Shown here in pieces: positions 59,062 through 64,000 of a DNA stretch of 64,000 bases; within the stretch, counting starts at the first letter, position 1; every line of letters starts with the position of its first letter. Origin of the DNA: Pestalotiopsis fici W106-1 (taxonomy: Eukaryota; Ascomycota; Sordariomycetes; Amphisphaeriales; Sporocadaceae). The stretch covers positions 4,092,001 through 4,156,000 of the forward strand of contig NW_006917093.1 of the NCBI RefSeq assembly GCF_000516985.1. The letters are read 5' to 3'. The notes under the pieces were generated by a model. The model was not told the DNA's origin and ran no database searches. It was given only the letters and a program-made list of their open reading frames with translations. The position numbers were made by a program, and so were the translations under genes.

Positions 59062-59805
59062 ATGCACGGCTCCAAGCTCCTCATTCCGGCACTGGCGGCG
59101 CTCGCAACCGCCTCTCCCGCGCACCGAGCGATGCCGCGCGCCACTAACTCGACTGGCGTCAATCCGGCCATTTACGATGGATCGTGCTTCTACCCAACGC
59201 CCGACCCCAACTTTCCTGATGACCTCTCCGAGTACCTGGGCCGTTGGTATCAGGTAGCCGGCACCTTTGCCCTCTTCACTGCAGGCTGCCAGTGTACCAC
59301 GGCTGATTATGCCCTGAACGACGACGGCACCGTGAGTGTCCACAATGCCTGCAGCATCCTGGGTTTCATTCCCAATGAAATCGACGGAGCCGCGAGCATC
59401 GTGGACAGCAAATACGGAAGCAAGGGCGTCTTCCAAGTTAGCTTTCCATCCGTTCCTGGCGGTGGTGTCGTCTGCCCTGGTCCCAACTACATTGTGCAAA
59501 GTGAGTCAATCTTGGCTGTGATAATATGAGAGAGGAAACAATGTCTAATACCCTTTGATTAGAGTACGATCCCAACTACGCCATTGTTCAGGCCCCTTCT
59601 TGGGATGATCTCTTTATCCTGAGCAGAGTGCAGAACCCATCCGAGGAAGATCTCGACGTAAGTTTGGTTCCCCTAGGAATATACAGTTTTGCCATTTTCG
59701 TAATGCTAACGAATCGAATAGGCATGGATTGCCGAGGCCGCTGTTTTGGGAACAAATGCTTCCTCAATCGAGAAGATCATTCAAAGCAACTGCACCTCGT
59801 CCTAA
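59062..59805 (+). CDS. Secreted lipocalin-like protein
   Basis: Small secreted protein of about 205 residues. ATG 59062 opens a signal peptide (HGSKLLIPALAALATASPA). The lipocalin N-terminal motif is visible as YLGRWYQVAG (G-x-W-Y). Then come ADYALNDDGTVSVHNACS, a strand-rich middle and YIVQKYDPNYAIVQAPSWDD with LFILSRV, the usual second conserved region (Y-x-x-x-x-V and D-x-L-x-I-L-S-R). Two introns: 59501-59562 (GTGAGT-TAG) splits Lys of QKYDP, and one at about 59657-59721 precedes AWIAEAAVLG. It ends NCTSS. Several Cys could form disulfides. Lipocalins bind small hydrophobic ligands in a barrel; the ligand is unknown. In apolipoprotein D-like and bacterial Blc proteins the role is lipid handling or stress defence. 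Confidence 0.86.
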
Positions 59806-61211
59806 GGCGGAAGCGATGAGATGTATAACTAATAGTGTCATTTGATGGAAATGATCTCCATGACGGGCTAGTAGCATTACAATGATAAAGATTTATAATG
59901 TCTGGTCGAACCACGAGTGGGAAAGGTTTGCACCATCGTTTTCAATTCCAATCCAGCAGTTATTTGGTGGCTGCATGTGCTTTGACGAGTGTTGGTGGTG
60001 GTGCTACGCTTGGGAAAGGAAAACTCCATGGAATAAATCGCCGGCGCTACAGTGGATGCCGTTAGCTTCACGAGACTTGCGACGGAGGCCCCCCCAATGC
60101 CGAACAGAGGGGCAATTCCACATTCGACCCCTTGGTCTCGAGATTTAGCACCCATATTTCAACCACGATCAATGTCTTGTAGCAGCCAGAAGCCTGTGGC
60201 TCTGCCCGATGGCTAAAGACCTTACACCTGCAGGTGGCCACCACCCGAAGCGGTGTGCAAGTCCTTCCTCAGCATGCATGATGAAAAACATTACGAACGG
60301 AAACAATACACACTTGTGAATGATTCACTTCACCTTGCCTTTGCATGGCAAATAAATCCAGCATGAGTAGCAATTGAAATGGGCAGATGTTGTAAAACCA
60401 CACACCATTAAAGGGTCTTACTGCCAATTGTGGGCAATCAGAAAATGTCAAGATTTAGAGAGATGGACTCTAGATCTTGGTGGGGAGCACTACCACAACG
60501 ATGACGAAAGGTCTAGGCCTAGGTGGTTCGGGTGGTGATTTCGCAGCACATATGACATAGTTGCACCAGGCTCCCGCTGAGGCTGAAGCAGCAAATCAAG
60601 GAATCTGGATACTTTTTTTTTTATCAACCATCGCACGTTTCAATATAATAATTGAGCCGCTGGTAAATGCGACAAGACAAATCTTTTTTTCTTTCCCCTT
60701 GCTCATTTTCAATTACTCGAGAACAAGATCTCAACAGTGCTTTGCACCTGAGGGTACCAGCTAGCCAGCAGCCTCATAGAACCCTGATCAACCATAGGCG
60801 CCAGCAACCACTACCTTATCCCCCCGCTGGCTTGCGACCGACTCACTGAGACTGACTCTCTAACCCTCCGATCGCTCCACCGCGGCTGAACGTGCTGCTT
60901 CTTCCTCCTCGAACCTTGTCCCATTCCCCAGCTACATTTTAGTTGGTTGTAGTAGCCGCAAACCGAACGCACCGACCACGGCGGGACGCTTTCCGAGCTA
61001 CGAGGCACAGGCCCACCCTTCGTCATTTTCCCGCCCTCTATCTATCCAGCCACCTCATCAGCTTTCCAAATCGTCTTCCTACAGGCATCAGACACCATTT
61101 TGCGCACGCGACGAGAACTTCACAAAACTCTCCTCACCAGCGCAAACTTATACGACATCTTCTAGTCATACATCAAGCTTCTCAAGAGCTTTTTAGATCA
61201 ACGGCAGCAAA
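59806..61211. other. Intergenic and Pom33 leader
   Basis: 59880-60750 has short frames only, with CTAGGCCTAGGTGG near 60512. 60750-61211 is C-rich, with no stable frame, and is probably the promoter and long 5' UTR of the Pom33-type gene. Confidence 0.5.
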
Positions 61212-62333
61212 ATGGCCCCTCCACCTTCCCCCAGCCTGCCTCTGCAGGAGCGTATTCTTGCCCTGGCAAAGACTCTTCAATGTACGTATTGCCTGATACA
61301 ACCCTTTCTGGATGTTGTGTGCCCAGCTCTTGAAGTACGTCGCTAACATGTGTCGTAATCGCAGTCGGCTGGTTCACCGGGTATGTACATCTAACCACGG
61401 CGCCTTGAGCGCACCGTTGAGACACGCACCTCGACCTTTCCACGTTCTGGGCTGGGACCCTGTGCCCTGCTACCCAACAGCGCAAACGAACATGAAAGAC
61501 TAACAGAAGCTCAACAGACATCTGGTCCTACTGGTCTCCATCCTACGCTACTCGCTCTCGTGGCTCCGATTCAACTACTACTCGAGAACGGCCCAGACCT
61601 GTTACCGACTATCCTTCGTCGCGGCCGCTGTGACATACGGTATCGTCATTTACAAGACTTTCAGAGCCCGACAGAAGGTGGGCGCAAAATACCCTACTGG
61701 TGCCATCGGCCTGCTCTCGGATGAGAATGTCCAGTACTTTGGTAGGTCAACCGCATCACGTCCATGTATACATTACGGACGAACTGACTCGTATATCCAG
61801 CCATGGCGCTCGTCTGGCTTTTTACTCCCCAGTATCCTCTTGCCCTCCTCCCCTACGGCATCTACTCCGTCTTCCACGTTGCAACTTACACCCGCGCCAA
61901 TGTCATCCCCACCGTAGCACCGGCACAGGGCGCTGGCGCAACTCCTGGGGCCAAGAGCAGCAGCCCTATCGCGGATGCTATTGGTAACTTCGTCAAGACA
62001 TACTACGACATGTCCATGTCTGTCGTCTCTGCCCTTGAGGTTTTGCTCTGGATCCGCCTCTTGGTTGCTGCTATCCTGTTCCAAAGTCGTTCGTGGATTC
62101 TGCTTGTCGTGTACACGGCCTTTGTTCGCGCTCGTTTCGCCCAGAGCTCTCACGTGCAATCCACTGTTGGTCAGCTCAATGCTCGCATCGACGCTGCTGT
62201 TGGACAGCAGGGCACCCCCCCTGTCTTGCGCCAAGTCTGGGACGGCGTCAAGTCTGGTGGTCGTCAATTCCACGACGTCACCGACATTAGCAAGTACACC
62301 AACGGCGGTGCTGTTCCCAAGAAGACGTCGTAA
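61212..62333 (+). CDS. Pom33/Per33 (TMEM33) family ER and nuclear-pore membrane protein
   Basis: Membrane protein of about 285 residues with four or more helices, of the TMEM33/Pom33 family that shapes ER and helps place nuclear pores. ATG 61212 starts MAPPPSPSLPLQERILALAK. A GTACGT intron leads to a tiny exon FGWFTG, then a GTATGT intron to HLVLLVSILRYSLSWLRFNY. Exon 3 has QTCYRLSFVAAAVTYGIVIY. A third intron (GTAGGT-CAG near 61741-61801) precedes AMALVWLFTPQYPLALLPYG. The later helix is VLLWIRLLVAAILF. The C-terminus is polar (KYTNGGAVPKKTS), probably cytosolic. All phases agree. An ordinary housekeeping gene, in codon use and structure. Confidence 0.9.
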
Positions 62334-63381
62334 GTGCTCGAGTGATCGCCAGGGGTGGTCATTCCATCCAGAAGGTTTGATGATTTGCAGCTGCGCTGCT
62401 GAGGGTGCACGTATCAGCAAGCCTTGGGGCATATGATACGATGACAACGAAAGTCCCTACAGCCTGTCACGAGCGATCGCAGGCGAATGTGAGCACAAAA
62501 GCGTGGGAAACAAGAACATGGAGCAATGAAAACAGTGATACAGGATTGTACGAAAGGTCGAGGTTCTACATGAGGACTCGGTTTTAGGAATGTCCTTTGG
62601 GAGTCGGTGAAGCAAGCATTGCAGACTGAAGTTTTGAGGGTGGCCCAAGGATTTCTGCGGGCGAGTATCGATTACGAATAGGGCGCTGTCGCCTGGAATA
62701 CGGAATGACATTATCTTGATTATGCTATTACACCACCCAAATCGTGGTCATAACCAGCCTGCTGGGTTCCCATATTGACTGATTGCTTGCTTGTTAGCAT
62801 CTTTATTTCTTGTGCTGGCACTCGATGATCATCTTGGCACGTGCATTCAGGAACACCGCGTACTCCCATACTATGTGCATGAATGACGTCGAAGTTGCGA
62901 AAGTCACAGCGCCTGGTACGTCAGCACCAACTGTGCTGATCTTGGCCATAGAAATAACTGGGATAATATTCAAGACACAATCTGCCATTATTGATTTTTA
63001 TATCGGAGATTGATAACTAGAGTAATGAAACAGAGGACAAAAAAGACAAGTCATGGATTTACGCAGGTACGATATACATCAAGAAGCTTGAGCGCGGGCC
63101 ATATACATGGACATAATTAGGCTCCATGCTCAGACCTGTCAGAGGTGCTTGGCCCCCACCACCACGGGATGACGTAGCGAGGATCTGCAACCGATCACTG
63201 AGTTCCCAGCATAAACCTGTCTGGTCCAAACCAGAAGCTCGGGAGCACATATTACATACAATAGATGTGACCGCGTGCCGGTTTTCCTTTCATGGTCTTG
63301 GCACATACTTTTTGGTATCATATGTATTGATCTTTTTTGTCTCTGAAACATCTCCGCACACCTCTACAGAGTACTCGCACC
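62334..63381. other. Intergenic, 3' UTR and PTEN promoter
   Basis: 62334-62720 is the likely 3' UTR of the Pom33-type gene. The rest holds only short frames. The PTEN-type gene is preceded by a CT-rich leader near 63330-63380. Confidence 0.5.
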
Positions 63382-64000
63382 ATGGCCTCCCTACTACGCC
63401 AGATCGTGGCAGGACCGCGAGCACGACATCCCGAAGCTGGTCTGGATTTATGTTATGTGACGGACAACATCATAGCAACGTAAGTTACCGTTGCACTAGA
63501 ACTGTTGATAGAGAAAGATCAATGTGCTAACTCAAACAAATCTGCAGCTCTGGCCCTTCAGACACGTACCCTCAGCGTGCATATCGAAACCCCCTTGATC
63601 GACTCGTCGCATTCCTAGACTCCAAGCATGGCAAGAATTGGGCAATTTGGGAGTTCCGTGCCGAAGGCACCGGATACCCTGACGAGGCCGTTTATAACCG
63701 TATCAGGCATTACCCGTGGCCTGACCACCACCCACCACCCTTTCGACTGATCCCAATGATCATGGCGAGCATGCGAAACTGGCTCAATGGCAACGATCTG
63801 GACGACGACGGTGTGGGGCAAGAAGACAAGGACAAGAGCAACAGGCTGATTGGCAAGGTCCTGGAAGCCTGGAAGGACAAGAACAACCCGAGGGTTATTG
63901 TGGTACACTGCAAGGCTGGCAAAGGCAGAAGCGGCACTTCGGCCTGCAGTTTCCTAATATCCGAATGCGGTTGGACGCCGGAACAAGCACTGGCCAGGTT
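63382..64000 (+). CDS. PTEN-type phosphoinositide 3-phosphatase (5' part, runs off window)
   Basis: Starts ATG 63382 with MASLLRQIVAGPRARHPEAG, then DLCYVTDNIIAT. A GTAAGT intron (about 63480-63546) splits the Thr codon and joins SGPSDTYPQRAYRNPLDRL, FLDSKHGKNWAIWEFRAEG and HYPWPDHHPPP. The P-loop HCKAGKGRSG near 63910-63940 carries the catalytic Cys and Arg, with the two Lys typical of PTEN rather than ordinary tyrosine phosphatases. PTEN removes the 3-phosphate of PIP3 at membranes. In fungi it influences growth, stress and secretion. The gene continues past 64000, so the C2 part cannot be judged. Confidence 0.94.

Overview
This window is nuclear DNA from a filamentous ascomycete, most likely a Sordariomycete of the Hypocreales type. 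The evidence is short GT-AG introns of about 50-100 nt with CTAAC/CTGAC-like branch sites, long intergenic spaces, and typical fungal families: Pth11-like receptors, HET, DUF7025 AAA ATPase, Sch9, Pom33 and DPP V. Short TACCTAGGTA-type words recur between genes. I found no CRISPR, bacterial operon, rRNA or intact transposon. I assembled the exons by reading frame, splice sites and family pattern, so internal exon borders are models and the outer limits are more reliable.

Layout. 1-9.3 kb: the tail of an unknown gene, a short-chain dehydrogenase, then a disturbed block with two Pth11-like membrane-protein genes, one MYND zinc-finger gene and a codon-level relic of a second MYND gene. The intact MYND gene and the second receptor gene each contain one in-frame TGA. 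7.4-9.3 kb holds only coding-like scraps. 9.3-19 kb: a secreted covalent-flavin oxidase, then a divergent pair made of a STAND/NLR-like protein without a visible P-loop and a large DUF7025 AAA+ ATPase with highly charged tails. 19.6-25 kb: the TOR-pathway kinase Sch9 with about 3.2 kb of gene-free DNA upstream. 25-52.5 kb: an accessory stretch rich in secreted or extracellular hydrolases (DPP V, tannase/feruloyl esterase, arylsulfatase, amidase, type-B carboxylesterase), with an MFS transporter carrying a repeated N-terminal tail, a broken DAPG-hydrolase-like pseudogene, a VPS62-family protein, an F-box protein, a third Pth11-like receptor and an acyl-CoA-thioesterase-like protein. 53-60 kb: a HET-domain protein, a small secreted protein, an intron-containing tRNA-Pro(UGG) and a secreted lipocalin-like protein. 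61-64 kb: housekeeping genes, Pom33/TMEM33 and the start of a PTEN-type phosphatase that runs off the window.

How it fits together. The two flanks of the accessory stretch are conserved signalling or membrane genes (Sch9; Pom33 and PTEN). The middle is a niche-interaction region: secreted enzymes for peptides, esters, sulfates and amides, surface receptors of the Pth11 type, a transporter, and self/non-self type proteins (STAND-like and HET). There is no PKS, NRPS or terpene synthase, so this is not a secondary-metabolite cluster. The most interesting items are the eroding MYND/Pth11 block, the STAND-like/AAA divergent pair, and the DAPG-hydrolase-like pseudogene.
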